In this document: in pieces, positions 17,780-26,194 of the stretch
Numbering within the stretch: the stretch's first letter is position 1
Layout: the number at the start of each line of letters is the position of its first letter
DNA from: CAZBRS01 sp964494475
Lineage (GTDB): Bacteria; Myxococcota_A; UBA9042; CAZBRS01
DNA: 64,000 bases
Direction of reading: 5' to 3'
Assembly (NCBI GenBank): GCA_964494475.1
Contig: CAZBRS010000023.1
Span: 1 to 64,000, forward strand
The notes under the pieces: generated by a model
What the model was told of the DNA's origin: nothing
The model's database searches: none
Seen by the model: the letters and a program-made list of their open reading frames with translations, nothing else
Made by a program: the position numbers and the translations under genes

Positions 17780-20374
17780 ATGGAAGTCAGCCGCGTCCGA
17801 CCGTTGCGGGGCCCGAACCTGTGGTCCCGCTCCACGTGCCTCGAGGCCATCGTCTCGCTGTCCGAGCTGGAGCTCACCGCGCGGCGCATCCCGGGGTTCG
17901 AAGACGGCCTCCTGTCCCGCTTTCCGGCCCTCGGACCGCTGCGGCCCCTCGAGAGCGAGGGCCCGCTCAGCCTCGCGCACGTGCTGGCCCGCGTGGCGCT
18001 CAAGCTGCAGGTGCAAGGGGGCTGCCCCGTGTCGTTCTGGCGGGTCGTGCCGACCGTCGAGAACGGCGTGTACCAGGTCGTGGTGCAGTACTCGATCGAG
18101 GAGGTCGGCGTGCACGCCTTCGAGCAGGCCCAGGCGCTCTGCGTCGACGTGCTCGAGGATCGGCCCTTCGACGCCGACGCCACCGTGGCCCGCCTGCGGC
18201 AGATCGACGAAGAGATCCGCCTGGGGCCGAGCACGGCAGCGATCGTCCGCGCCGCGCTCGACCGCGACATCCCGTACCGCCGCCTGAACAAGGGCAGCCT
18301 CGTGCAGCTCGGGTGGGGCGTCCGCCAACGCCGCATCCTGGCGGCCGAGACCGACACCACCAGCGCCATCGCCGAGTCCATCGCGCAAGACAAGGACCTG
18401 ACCAAGATCCTGCTCGAGGCCGTGGGCGTGCCCGTGCCCAAGGGCCGGCCGGTCACGGACGCCGAGGACGCCTGGGAGGCCGCCGAGGAGATCGGCGTGC
18501 CCGTGGTCGTCAAGCCGCGCTTCGGCAACCAGGGCAAGGGCGTCATCGTGAACCTGACGACCCGCGAGGAGGTCGTGGCGGCCTTCGCCAACGCGCAGGC
18601 CTTCAAGTCCGAGATCATGGTCGAGAAGCACGCCCAGGGCCGCGACTTCCGCCTGCTGGTCGTGGGTGGCAAATTCGTGGCCGCCGCGCGACGCGAATCG
18701 CCCAAGGTCATCGGCGACGGGGAGCACACCGTCCGCGTGCTGGTCGAGGCCGTGAACGCCGACCCGCGCCGCGGCGACGGACACGCCACCTCGCTCACCA
18801 AGATCCGCCTCGACGACATCGCCCAGGCCGAGTTGGCGCGCCAGGGCTATACCACCGAGTCCGTGCCCCCCGCGGGCGCCGAGGTGCTCTTGCGCGGCAA
18901 CGGAAACCTGAGCACGGGCGGCACGGCCACCGACGTGACCGACGAGGTGCACCCCGACACCGCCTTCCGCGCCTGCGAAGCGGCCGGCGTCGTCGGCCTC
19001 GACATCTGCGGCGTCGACGTGGTGGCCGACCGCATCGATCTGCCGCTCGAGGAGCAGGGGGGCGTGGTCGTCGAGGTCAACGCGGCCCCGGGCCTGCGCA
19101 TGCACCTCGATCCCTCGTACGGCAAACCCCGCCCCGTGGGCGAGGCCATCATCGAGAACATGTTCGAGCCCAGGCACCACGGTCGCATCCCGCTGGTCGC
19201 GGTCTCGGGGACCAACGGCAAGACGACCACCACGCGCCTGATCGCGCACTTCCTGGCCACCGGGGGCCGCTGCGTGGGCATGACGTGCTCCGACGGCATC
19301 TACGTGGGCGGTCGGCGCCTCGACACCGGCGACTGCAGCGGTCCGCGCAGCGCGCGCTCGGTGCTCCTGAACCCGCGCGTCGAGGCGGCCGTGTTCGAAA
19401 CGGCGCGCGGCGGCATCCTGCGCGAGGGCCTGGGCTGGGACCGCTGCGACGTGGCCGTGGTCACCAACATCGGCACGGGCGACCACCTGGGCTTGAAGTT
19501 CATCACCACCGTCCAGGACCTGGCCGTCGTGAAGCGCGTCATCGTGCAGAACGTCGTCCCCTCGGGCTACGCGGTGCTGAACGCCGCCGATCCCCTGGCC
19601 TCGGCGCGCGCCGACGTGTGCCCGGGCGGCGTCATCTTCTTCGCGCACGACGCCGCGCAGCCCGTGCTGGCGGCCCATCGCGCCAAGGGCGGGCGCGTCG
19701 TCTACGTCGAGGGCGCGACCGTCCTGGCGGTCCAGGGCGAGTTCACGCGTCGGATCGAGTTGTCCGACGTCCCGCTCACCCAGGGCGGGCGCATCCGCTT
19801 CCAGGTCGAGAACACCATGGCCGCCGTTGGGGCTGCGTGGGCGCTCGGCCTCGACTGGGAGATCATCTGCCGCGGACTCGCTACCTTCGTGAGCGACGCC
19901 GCCACGACGCCGGGTCGCTTCAACATGTTCGACCACCGCGGCGCCACGGTCATCGCCGACTACGGTCACAACCCCGACGCCGTTCAGGCGTTGGTGCACG
20001 CCGTCGAGGCCCTGCCCGCCAAGCAGCGCGTGGTGGTCATCAGCGGCGCCGGCGACCGGCGCGACGTCGACATCCGCCGCCAGACCGAGATCCTGGGCGA
20101 CGCCTTCGACGTGGCCGTGCTGTTCCAGGACGCCTGCCAGCGCGGCCGCCGCGACGGCGAGGTGCTCGGCCTGCTGCGCGAGGGCCTGGCCAACGCGCGC
20201 CGCACCCGCGACGTGGTCGAACTGCACGGCGAGTTCCTGGCCATCGACACGGCCCTGGCCCGACTCGAGCCCGGCGACCTGGCCCTGATCCTGGTCGATC
20301 AGGTCGAGGAGGCCCTGGCCCACATCGCCAGGCGCTGCGCCGCCGCCAACGCTGCGAGCGCCACCTCCGATTAG
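17780..20374 (+). CDS. cphA: Cyanophycin synthetase
   Basis: An 864-residue complete CphA, which polymerises L-aspartate and L-arginine into cyanophycin (multi-L-arginyl-poly-L-aspartate) with ATP. The N domain (1-165) begins MEVSRVRPLRGPNLWS. The ATP-grasp domain (about 190-460) contains KDLTKILLEAVGVPVPKG, VVVKPRFGNQGKGV and VEVNAAPGLRMH. The Mur-ligase-like domain (about 470-864) has the P-loop GTNGKTTTT (477-485), the metal-binding ETARGGILREG and TNIGTGDHLG. All motifs needed for both half-reactions look intact. It starts 18 bases after the degenerate paralogue and should be co-transcribed with it. Its stop overlaps that of the convergent HTH gene (TTAG at 20371-20374). No cyanophycinase is found in the window. 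Confidence 0.95.
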   Translation: MEVSRVRPLRGPNLWSRSTCLEAIVSLSELELTARRIPGFEDGLLSRFPALGPLRPLESEGPLSLAHVLARVALKLQVQGGCPVSFWRVVPTVENGVYQVVVQYSIEEVGVHAFEQAQALCVDVLEDRPFDADATVARLRQIDEEIRLGPSTAAIVRAALDRDIPYRRLNKGSLVQLGWGVRQRRILAAETDTTSAIAESIAQDKDLTKILLEAVGVPVPKGRPVTDAEDAWEAAEEIGVPVVVKPRFGNQGKGVIVNLTTREEVVAAFANAQAFKSEIMVEKHAQGRDFRLLVVGGKFVAAARRESPKVIGDGEHTVRVLVEAVNADPRRGDGHATSLTKIRLDDIAQAELARQGYTTESVPPAGAEVLLRGNGNLSTGGTATDVTDEVHPDTAFRACEAAGVVGLDICGVDVVADRIDLPLEEQGGVVVEVNAAPGLRMHLDPSYGKPRPVGEAIIENMFEPRHHGRIPLVAVSGTNGKTTTTRLIAHFLATGGRCVGMTCSDGIYVGGRRLDTGDCSGPRSARSVLLNPRVEAAVFETARGGILREGLGWDRCDVAVVTNIGTGDHLGLKFITTVQDLAVVKRVIVQNVVPSGYAVLNAADPLASARADVCPGGVIFFAHDAAQPVLAAHRAKGGRVVYVEGATVLAVQGEFTRRIELSDVPLTQGGRIRFQVENTMAAVGAAWALGLDWEIICRGLATFVSDAATTPGRFNMFDHRGATVIADYGHNPDAVQALVHAVEALPAKQRVVVISGAGDRRDVDIRRQTEILGDAFDVAVLFQDACQRGRRDGEVLGLLREGLANARRTRDVVELHGEFLAIDTALARLEPGDLALILVDQVEEALAHIARRCAAANAASATSD

Positions 20375-20970
20375 GCCTTCTTGCCTCTCGGCCGCCGGCC
20401 AGCGGGCTCTGCCAACTCTTCGGCCGCGAACTGACGCAACGAGAACACACCGAACACGTTGAGCCGCTTCATGGACTCAGGGGTGGCCTCGACCACGCGC
20501 TCGGGGGGCAGGCCCGGGACCCCGAAGAAGAACGCGCTCGACGGCGACAGGGTGGGCGCGCGCACGGCGACCCACGCGGCCATGCGCCGACCGGGCCACA
20601 CCGCCGCCGCCGCCGCCGCCGCCGCCAGCACCAGGCGCTGCTCCACCTCGCCGAACGCCGCCTGCCACGTCGCCGTGGCCACGTCGGGCCGGGACAACTG
20701 CATCGGCAACCGCTCGAACGCGCGGGCGTCACCCCCGGCCGCCTCGCGCAGCGTGGCCACGGCCTCGGCGACGGCGATGCCCGACGCGCCCGAGAGCAGC
20801 GCCACCGGGTCGACGCCCAGCACGCGCGCGACGGCGCGAAAGCCGGCCGGAAGCGGATCCCACGAGGGGTCGAGCATGCGGTAGATCGCCTGCCGGCTGA
20901 GCCCGGCCTCCCGCGCGACCGCGGTCACGTCGCGCCCGTCCCGTCTCAGCCGCGCCCGCAGGGCGTTCAT
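20371..20970 (-). CDS. Small DNA-binding protein with an N-terminal helix-turn-helix
   Basis: A 199-residue protein. Residues 10-60 form an XRE-like or addiction-antidote-like helix-turn-helix (VTAVAREAGLSRQAIYRMLD, then LPAGFRAVARVLGVDPVALL). The middle contains an alanine tract encoded by a CCG microsatellite, and the end is basic (GRRPRGKKA). The C-terminal part is unrecognised. It lies convergent to cphA, with overlapping stop codons, and divergent from glnB; the intergenic region contains a consensus -35 and several TGACA half-sites, so autoregulation or control of glnB-glnA is plausible. Those roles are inferred from position only. Confidence 0.68.
   Translation of the reverse strand: MNALRARLRRDGRDVTAVAREAGLSRQAIYRMLDPSWDPLPAGFRAVARVLGVDPVALLSGASGIAVAEAVATLREAAGGDARAFERLPMQLSRPDVATATWQAAFGEVEQRLVLAAAAAAAAVWPGRRMAAWVAVRAPTLSPSSAFFFGVPGLPPERVVEATPESMKRLNVFGVFSLRQFAAEELAEPAGRRPRGKKA
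20601..20626. repeat. CCG trinucleotide microsatellite
   Basis: Nearly nine uninterrupted CCG units encode most of the alanine tract in the HTH protein on the opposite strand. Length changes would stay in frame and vary only the number of alanines. Confidence 0.8.
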
Positions 20971-21002
20971 CGCGAGGGCCCTCTCGCGGTGGAATCGGGC
21001 CC

Positions 21003-21044
21003 AGGCTAGACCGAATTGCGTGACATGTCAATTATCACTTGACA
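21003..21044 (-). promoter_or_regulatory. Promoter of the HTH gene with overlapping TGACA dyads
   Basis: On the minus strand a perfect TTGACA (21031-21026), a 17-bp spacer and TAGCCT (21008-21003) precede the HTH gene. The -35 overlaps the 10-bp palindrome TGACATGTCA (21021-21030). TGTCAA (21026-21031) and TTGACA (21039-21044) also form an inverted repeat with a 7-bp spacer. The right arm could serve as a -35 toward glnB, but no good -10 follows it. The arrangement suggests operator sites for a dimeric regulator. Confidence 0.5.
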
Positions 21045-21168
21045 CTCGAGCCCTGTGCAACGGGCAGCTACAGCGCTGATCTCCTCTCTCCAGGCCGACC
21101 GCGTAGATCATGGTTGCACGCTACAGGCGCCGATCCATACTTCGGTATCCACCGCGTCGGTTGCCCAG

Positions 21169-21507
21169 GTGAAGAAGATCGAAGCCATCCTCCGGCCCTT
21201 CAAGCTGGACGTGGTGCGCGAGGCCCTGGGCGAGCTCGGCGTGCCGGGCATGACCGTCACCGAGGTGCGCGGCTTCGGCCGCAGCGGCGGTCGCACCGAG
21301 ATCTTCCACGGGGTCGAGTACGTCGTAGCGTTCGTACCCAAGGTCAAGATCGAGCTGGTCGTCCCCGACCATCTGGTCGAGCCCGTCGTCGAGCACCTGG
21401 TGCGCACGGCGGCCACGGGCGAGATGGGCGACGGCAAGATCTTCGTCTCACCTGTCGACGACGCCATCCGGGTTCGCACGGGCGAACACGGAGACGCCGC
21501 CCTTTAG
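21169..21507 (+). CDS. glnB: Nitrogen regulatory protein P-II
   Basis: A 112-residue PII protein, exactly the family length when read from GTG 21169 (M-KKIEAILRPFKLDVVREAL); the frame is open further upstream but the extra residues are unlike PII. The T-loop contains the uridylylation site Tyr51 (TEIFHGVEYVVAF), with Phe at position 46 where E. coli has Tyr. The C-terminal signature is GDGKIFVSPVDDAIRVRTGE. PII senses 2-oxoglutarate and ATP/ADP and controls nitrogen assimilation. It lies 22 bases before glnA in a presumed operon. Its position beside a cyanophycin locus fits nitrogen storage, since PII stimulates arginine supply for cyanophycin in cyanobacteria; that link is not shown here. 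The ribosome-binding site is weak. Confidence 0.93.
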   Translation: MKKIEAILRPFKLDVVREALGELGVPGMTVTEVRGFGRSGGRTEIFHGVEYVVAFVPKVKIELVVPDHLVEPVVEHLVRTAATGEMGDGKIFVSPVDDAIRVRTGEHGDAAL

Positions 21508-21529
21508 AAAACCGCAGAAAGGAGGCCCC

Positions 21530-22963
21530 ATGAATCGGGACGACCAGAAGAAGCTGATCGAGCGCGTGTTCAAGCTGGTTCAGCAGCACTCGCTGCAGAT
21601 GGTCGACGTGAAGTTCGTCGACTTCCCCGGCGTGTGGCAACACGTCACGTTGCCCATCCGTGAGCTCACCGAAGACTGCTTCGACGAGGGCTTCGGCTTC
21701 GACGGCTCGTCCATTCGCGGCTGGGCCCCCATCCACGCCTCCGACATGCTGGTCATCCCCGACGCCGAGACCGCGCGCGTCGAGCCCTTCGCCGAGGTCC
21801 CCACCCTCAGCCTGATCGGCAACATCTTCGACCCCATCACCCGCGAGCCCTACAGCCGCGACCCGCGCTACATCGCCCAGAAGGCCGAGGCCTACCTGCG
21901 CTTCTCGGGCATCGCCGACACGTGCTTCGTGGGACCCGAGGCCGAGTTCTTCGTGTTCGACGAGGTGCGCTACGGCCAGGACAAGCGCAGCGGCTTCTAC
22001 AGCGTCGACTCGTCCGAGGGCATGTGGAACTCGGGCACCGACGAGATGCCCAACCTCGGCTACAAGATCCGCCACAAGGAGGGCTACGTCCCCGTGCCCC
22101 CGAGCGACCAGTTGCAGGATCTCCGCAACGAGATGACCCTCGAGATGGAGAAGATCGGCATCTACGTCGAGAAGCACCACCACGAGGTGGCGTCGGGCGG
22201 CCAGTGCGAAATCGACGTGCGCTTCGACGAGCTGCTGCGCATGGGCGACACCCTGCAGTGGTTCAAGTACATCATCAAGAACGTGGCGTGGCGCAACGGC
22301 AAGACCGTCACCTTCATGCCGAAGCCCCTGTACCAGGACAACGGCTCGGGCATGCACATCCACTTCAGCCTGTGGAAGGAGGGCCAGCCCCTCTTCGCCG
22401 GCGACCAGTACGGCGGCCTGTCCGAGATGGCGCTGCACTTCATCGCGGGAATCCTGGCCCACGGCAAGGCCCTGTGCGCCATCACGAACCCCACCACCAA
22501 CAGCTACAAGCGCCTGGTGCCGGGCTTCGAGGCGCCCATCAACATGGCCTACTCGGGCCGCAACCGCAGCGCGTGCGTGCGCATCCCCATGTACTCGGCC
22601 AGCCCCAAGGCGCGCCGCATCGAGTACCGCACCCCCGACCCCGCGGCCAACGGCTACCTGGCCTTCGCCGCCATCCTCATGGCCGGCCTCGACGGCATCG
22701 AGCGCGGCCTGCTGCCCGGCGAGCCCCTCGACAAGGACATCTACGGCATGACCGCCGACGAGCTGCGCAACGTGCCCAAGGCCCCGCGCGACCTGTCCGA
22801 GGCCCTCGACGAGCTCGAGAAGGATCACGACTTCCTGCTGAAGGGCGACGTCTTCACGCGCGACGTCATCGACACCTGGATCGAGGAGAAGCGCACGAAG
22901 GAGGTCGCGATGGTCATCAGCCGGCCGGTCCCGGCCGAGTTCGAGCTGTACTACGACGTGTAG
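21530..22963 (+). CDS. glnA: Type I glutamine synthetase
   Basis: A 477-residue GlnA that makes glutamine from glutamate, ammonia and ATP in the cytoplasm. Diagnostic segments are FDGSSIRGW, VGPEAEFFVFD, the metal- and glutamate-binding GSGMHIHFSLW, NPTTNSYKRLVPGFEAP and NRSACVRIP. Tyr405 in KDIYGMTADEL corresponds to the adenylylation tyrosine of E. coli (Y397), so control by GlnE-type adenylylation is possible. A perfect AAAGGAGG lies seven bases before the ATG. It directly follows glnB, a common arrangement that links enzyme level and activity to nitrogen status. Confidence 0.97.
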   Translation: MNRDDQKKLIERVFKLVQQHSLQMVDVKFVDFPGVWQHVTLPIRELTEDCFDEGFGFDGSSIRGWAPIHASDMLVIPDAETARVEPFAEVPTLSLIGNIFDPITREPYSRDPRYIAQKAEAYLRFSGIADTCFVGPEAEFFVFDEVRYGQDKRSGFYSVDSSEGMWNSGTDEMPNLGYKIRHKEGYVPVPPSDQLQDLRNEMTLEMEKIGIYVEKHHHEVASGGQCEIDVRFDELLRMGDTLQWFKYIIKNVAWRNGKTVTFMPKPLYQDNGSGMHIHFSLWKEGQPLFAGDQYGGLSEMALHFIAGILAHGKALCAITNPTTNSYKRLVPGFEAPINMAYSGRNRSACVRIPMYSASPKARRIEYRTPDPAANGYLAFAAILMAGLDGIERGLLPGEPLDKDIYGMTADELRNVPKAPRDLSEALDELEKDHDFLLKGDVFTRDVIDTWIEEKRTKEVAMVISRPVPAEFELYYDV

Positions 22964-23035
22964 GACCGGTCTCTCCGGATCCACCCCGAACCTGCCACCC
23001 CGCCACCCGTGCCCGCAAGGGGTCCGCGCGCCGCC

Positions 23036-23064
23036 TTGACGTCCGCGCTCGCGCGATCGATAAC
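23036..23064 (+). promoter_or_regulatory. Probable crcB promoter
   Basis: TTGACG (23036-23041), a 17-bp spacer and GATAAC (23059-23064) lie 51 bases before the crcB ATG. Five of six -35 bases and four of six -10 bases match sigma70 consensus. It would give crcB its own transcript, separate from glnA. Confidence 0.5.
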
Positions 23065-23115
23065 CCACGCGGGTCGACGACGTGAGACCGGCCCGTATCG
23101 GCACGGAGGCTCACC

Positions 23116-23520
23116 ATGGAGGCCAACTTCCTCGGCTCGGCCCTGCTCGTGGGCGTCGGCGGCTTCGTCGGCTCGGTGGCCCGCTACGGGCTGGGCGTGC
23201 TCGCGCAGGCGCTCAGCCTGCAGTGGCCGTGGGGCACGCTGGCGTCGAACGTGCTCGGCTCGCTGGTCATCGGCGTCGTGGCCGGCCTGCTCGACCGCGG
23301 CGCGACCCTCTCGCTCGAAGTACGCCTGCTCGTCGCCACCGGCTTCTGCGGGGGCTTCACCACGCTCTCGTCGCTCATCTACGAGGCCGCAGGCTTCGCG
23401 CGCGACGGCCAGCAGGTGGCGGCCGCGGGCTACGTGATGGGCACCCTGGTGCTGTCGGCGCTGGCGTTCGTGCTCGGCCTCACGGCGGTCGGCCTGCTCG
23501 CGAGGCCCGGCGGCGCCTGA
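23116..23520 (+). CDS. crcB: Fluoride channel of the Fluc/CrcB family
   Basis: A 134-residue, four-helix inner-membrane protein. Family motifs are all present: GGFVGSVARY (15-24), WGTLASNVLGSLVIG, and the pore signature GFCGGFTTLSS with its Phe and Thr/Ser residues. Dimeric Fluc channels expel fluoride and confer fluoride tolerance. GGAGG stands eight bases before the ATG. I looked for a fluoride riboswitch upstream and did not recognise one; a sigma70-like promoter is present instead. Confidence 0.95.
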   Translation: MEANFLGSALLVGVGGFVGSVARYGLGVLAQALSLQWPWGTLASNVLGSLVIGVVAGLLDRGATLSLEVRLLVATGFCGGFTTLSSLIYEAAGFARDGQQVAAAGYVMGTLVLSALAFVLGLTAVGLLARPGGA

Positions 23521-23540
23521 TCTGCGCGCCCGCGCGGGAA

Positions 23541-25121
23541 CTACTGCCCGCGCAGGGGCCCGTAGCCGCCGCTCGAGAAGCAGACGCCGGGGCCGTCGTC
23601 GAGCGCGGGCGTGAGGTCGAAGAGCGCGCCTTGCAGGTAGCCGAGCACCTGCCCGAGCTCGAGGCACTGCTGGCCGGCGGGGCAGCAGACGGGCTGGCCG
23701 AGGCCGTCGCCACGGCTCACGGGAGCCGCCTCGAAGTCGACCCCACCGCAGGCCAGCGAGCGCGTGCACGAACAGAAGCCCGCGGGCAGGGTGTCGTCGA
23801 TCATCCCGTCACCGTCGAGGTCTCCGCCGCCGGGAGTGGCCATGGCCGCACCCCCGCCACCGGCCTCGACGAGGGCATCGTAGAGGGCCACGCACTCGGA
23901 GCCGGACACGGTGCAGAAGGCCGCGACGTTGTCACAGGCCCCCCCCACGTCGCGGCAGCAGCCGTTGTCGCACGCCAACGAGAACATCGGGCCCGCCACG
24001 CAGTCGGCGTCGGAGGCGCACGACGACACGCAGGTGCTGGCGCAGAAGCCGCCGCTCGCGACGTCGAGGCAGCGGTGCACGACGCTGTCGCAGGAGCAGC
24101 CCCCGGCGCAGTCGTCGTTCGCCGTGCACTCGAGGCAGGTCGTCGCGCCGTTGACCAGCGCGCACTGCCCATAGGGCGGCGCGCAGTCGCACGAGGGGGG
24201 CAGGACCCCGCACGTGCCCGTGCCCAGATCACAGACACCGCCCGGAGGGCAATCGGAGTCGAGCCAGCACTCGCAGCAACCGTCGGTCGCCTGCCAGCAC
24301 GCGAAGGAGGCCTCGCCCTCGCACGTGCCCGCACGGCAGGTGCCGCCCTCGCACAGGGGCCGCTCGAGCGGGCACTGCAGATCCGTCACGCACTCGACGC
24401 ACGCGCCGTCGAGGCAGATCTGCCCCGCCCCGCAGTCACACCCGCCGCAGTCGGGCCCCAGGCAGCAGGCCGCGGTGTCGGGCACGCAGGCCCGCGCGCC
24501 CTCGGTGCCCTGCTCGCGCGACAGGACCTGGCACGTGGAGTTGTCCGGGCAGCCCCCCCCGCAGTCGGGCACGCAGCGTCGATCCAGCGCGCCGAACGCC
24601 AGGCAGCGCGCACCCGACCCGCATTCGGGGTCGTGCACGCAGGCCTCGCAGGCCGGCACGACCGGGCGGCACGCGTCGGCGGCCTGGTCGCAGTAGCTGC
24701 CCGCGTCGCAGGGCTGCTGCAGACACCCCGCGCAAGTGTTCACGAGCGCCGGCACGCAGCGGGGCTCGCCCACGCCGAGCGCGAAGCAGAAGTAGCCCGA
24801 CGGGCAGTCGTCGTTGGTGGAGCACGCGCTGGTGCAGAATCGCCCCGCGGGCAGCTGCGTGCAGCGGCCCTGGTCGCACTCGGCATCGCCCGCGCACGGA
24901 CGGCACAGATCGGCGGGTTCGGGGGTCACGCCGTCGTCGACCACGTCGTCGTCGCGCTCGCACACGCCCGCGTACGACTGCCCGGTCACCGGAACGCAGG
25001 TGAACCCCTCGGCGCAGTCGTCGTGCGTCTGGCACGCGTACAGGCGCTCGTCGACGCCCAGGTCGCGCAGGCAGGCGAGGGCAGCCAGGAGCATCAGGAT
25101 CGAGAGCAGGACGGCACGCAT
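23541..25121 (-). CDS. Secreted Cys-rich multi-repeat protein, probable lipoprotein
   Basis: A 526-residue protein starting at ATG 25119-25121 (GGGGGAG upstream) with an export signal ending LAALAC; the lipobox is imperfect, so lipidation is likely but unproven. Nearly the whole chain consists of short disulfide-type modules with signatures such as CQTHDDCAEGFTC, CSTNDDCPSGYFC, CLDGACVECVTDLQC and CTANDDCAGGCSC, a style common in Myxococcota surface proteins. Near residue 435 a short stretch resembles a calcium-binding DxDGDG motif (GGGDLDGDGMIDD). Function is unknown; an adhesive or matrix role is a guess. It is the last gene of the run TolC-MFP-RND-TPR/PEGA, starting 22 bases after the preceding stop. 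Confidence 0.8.
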   Translation of the reverse strand: MRAVLLSILMLLAALACLRDLGVDERLYACQTHDDCAEGFTCVPVTGQSYAGVCERDDDVVDDGVTPEPADLCRPCAGDAECDQGRCTQLPAGRFCTSACSTNDDCPSGYFCFALGVGEPRCVPALVNTCAGCLQQPCDAGSYCDQAADACRPVVPACEACVHDPECGSGARCLAFGALDRRCVPDCGGGCPDNSTCQVLSREQGTEGARACVPDTAACCLGPDCGGCDCGAGQICLDGACVECVTDLQCPLERPLCEGGTCRAGTCEGEASFACWQATDGCCECWLDSDCPPGGVCDLGTGTCGVLPPSCDCAPPYGQCALVNGATTCLECTANDDCAGGCSCDSVVHRCLDVASGGFCASTCVSSCASDADCVAGPMFSLACDNGCCRDVGGACDNVAAFCTVSGSECVALYDALVEAGGGGAAMATPGGGDLDGDGMIDDTLPAGFCSCTRSLACGGVDFEAAPVSRGDGLGQPVCCPAGQQCLELGQVLGYLQGALFDLTPALDDGPGVCFSSGGYGPLRGQ

Positions 25122-25143
25122 GGGCTCCCCCCGGTCAGCAGAT

Positions 25144-26181
25144 TCAGAAGGACACGCCGACGACGGCTCCGCCCTGGATGGGGACGACGAACGCGGTCGC
25201 GGGGGCCGACTCATCCGGCCACAGCAGCAGCGTGACGCCCGTGGCGACGGCCGCCGCGCCCGCTCCGTAGAGGACCCAGCTCCCCACGGTGAAGCGGTTG
25301 GCGCGGTCCTCGAGCTCGTCGGCCCGGCGCTGCGTCATGCTCGTCACCACGCCGCCGCTGGTACGGGCGTCGGAGACGGCAGCGCGATCGCTCCGCGCGA
25401 GCCACGACAGCACGCCGCCCCCGAGCGCGATCACGGCCCCGCTCGACGCCGCCACCACGCCCCAGGTGAAGCGGGGCGACCGTCCGGGCACGACCGCGTC
25501 GGCCGCCAGGATCGCCGGCCCCGGCCCCGGCTCGGCAGCGCCGAGGTCGGCGGGCACGGGGTCCACGGGCGGCGGCGCGAGCGCGGGCTCCGGCACGGCC
25601 GCAACGACCACGGGGACGTGCGGCGGCGCGGGGACCAACGTGACGATCAGCGGCGTCTCGACGCCACCCCGCACGTCGACCTCCCGCTCGAAGGCCTCGT
25701 AGCCCACGCGGCTGACGACCACGCGGTGGCGACCCTCCGCGAGGTCGATGGGGGCGAGCGGCGTTTCGCCACGCAGCGTGCCGTCGACGCTCACGCCGGC
25801 GCCGGCCACGTCGACCTCGAGGCGCACCCGGCCGAGCTTCGCCAGCACCTTGGCCAGCCGCAAGGCGCCTTTCTCCTTCAGCTTCGCGTCCCTCTCGGCG
25901 TCGAGGTAGCGCTGCAGAAAGTCGCGAGCGCGCGGCAGGTCACCCTGCTTCTCGAGCACCACGCCCAGGTTGAACAGCAGGATGGCGTCGGGGTCCACGG
26001 CATAGGCCTGCTCGTAGAGGGCGGCGGCCTCGGCGTACTTGCCGTCTCGGGCCAGCATCGTGGCCGTCTTGCCGAGCAGCCGGGCCTTCTCGCGCGGGCT
26101 GTCGGCGCCCCACGCGGGCCACGCCATCCCCAGCCCGACGAGCACGATCGCCGCGCGCACCCACGAGCCGCCACGCTTCAT
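25144..26181 (-). CDS. TPR and PEGA domain protein with a C-terminal membrane anchor region
   Basis: 345 residues from ATG 26181 (GGGG upstream; a TTG at 26193 is the alternative). A signal peptide (AAIVLVGLGMAWPAWGAD) precedes TPR-like helices (about 25-100: YAEAAALYEQAYAVDPDA, ILLFNLGVVLEKQGDLPRA), a PEGA domain (about 115-185: VSVDGTLRGETPLAPIDL, GRHRVVVSRVGYEAF), a Pro/Ala-rich linker, and two hydrophobic segments (about 240-265, 305-330). PEGA proteins are typical of cell-envelope scaffolds in this group. It starts 14 bases after the RND stop and probably belongs to the efflux transcript, though its role there is unknown. Confidence 0.82.
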   Translation of the reverse strand: MKRGGSWVRAAIVLVGLGMAWPAWGADSPREKARLLGKTATMLARDGKYAEAAALYEQAYAVDPDAILLFNLGVVLEKQGDLPRARDFLQRYLDAERDAKLKEKGALRLAKVLAKLGRVRLEVDVAGAGVSVDGTLRGETPLAPIDLAEGRHRVVVSRVGYEAFEREVDVRGGVETPLIVTLVPAPPHVPVVVAAVPEPALAPPPVDPVPADLGAAEPGPGPAILAADAVVPGRSPRFTWGVVAASSGAVIALGGGVLSWLARSDRAAVSDARTSGGVVTSMTQRRADELEDRANRFTVGSWVLYGAGAAAVATGVTLLLWPDESAPATAFVVPIQGGAVVGVSF

Positions 26182-26194
26182 CGGGGCCCCCAAT

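Noticed and set aside
13553..20374. A cyanophycinase or isoaspartyl dipeptidase in the cyanophycin locus
   Set aside because: None of the neighbouring proteins has the serine-hydrolase signature of CphB or the Ntn-hydrolase signature of IaaA; the M19 dipeptidase at 40.5 kb is a different family and distant.
21045..21168. A sigma54 (-24/-12) promoter for glnB-glnA
   Set aside because: No GG and GC pair at the required ten-base spacing within a proper consensus was found upstream of the PII start.
22964..23115. A fluoride riboswitch upstream of crcB
   Set aside because: The conserved pseudoknot segments of that riboswitch are not recognisable in these 152 bases; a sigma70-like promoter fills the space instead.
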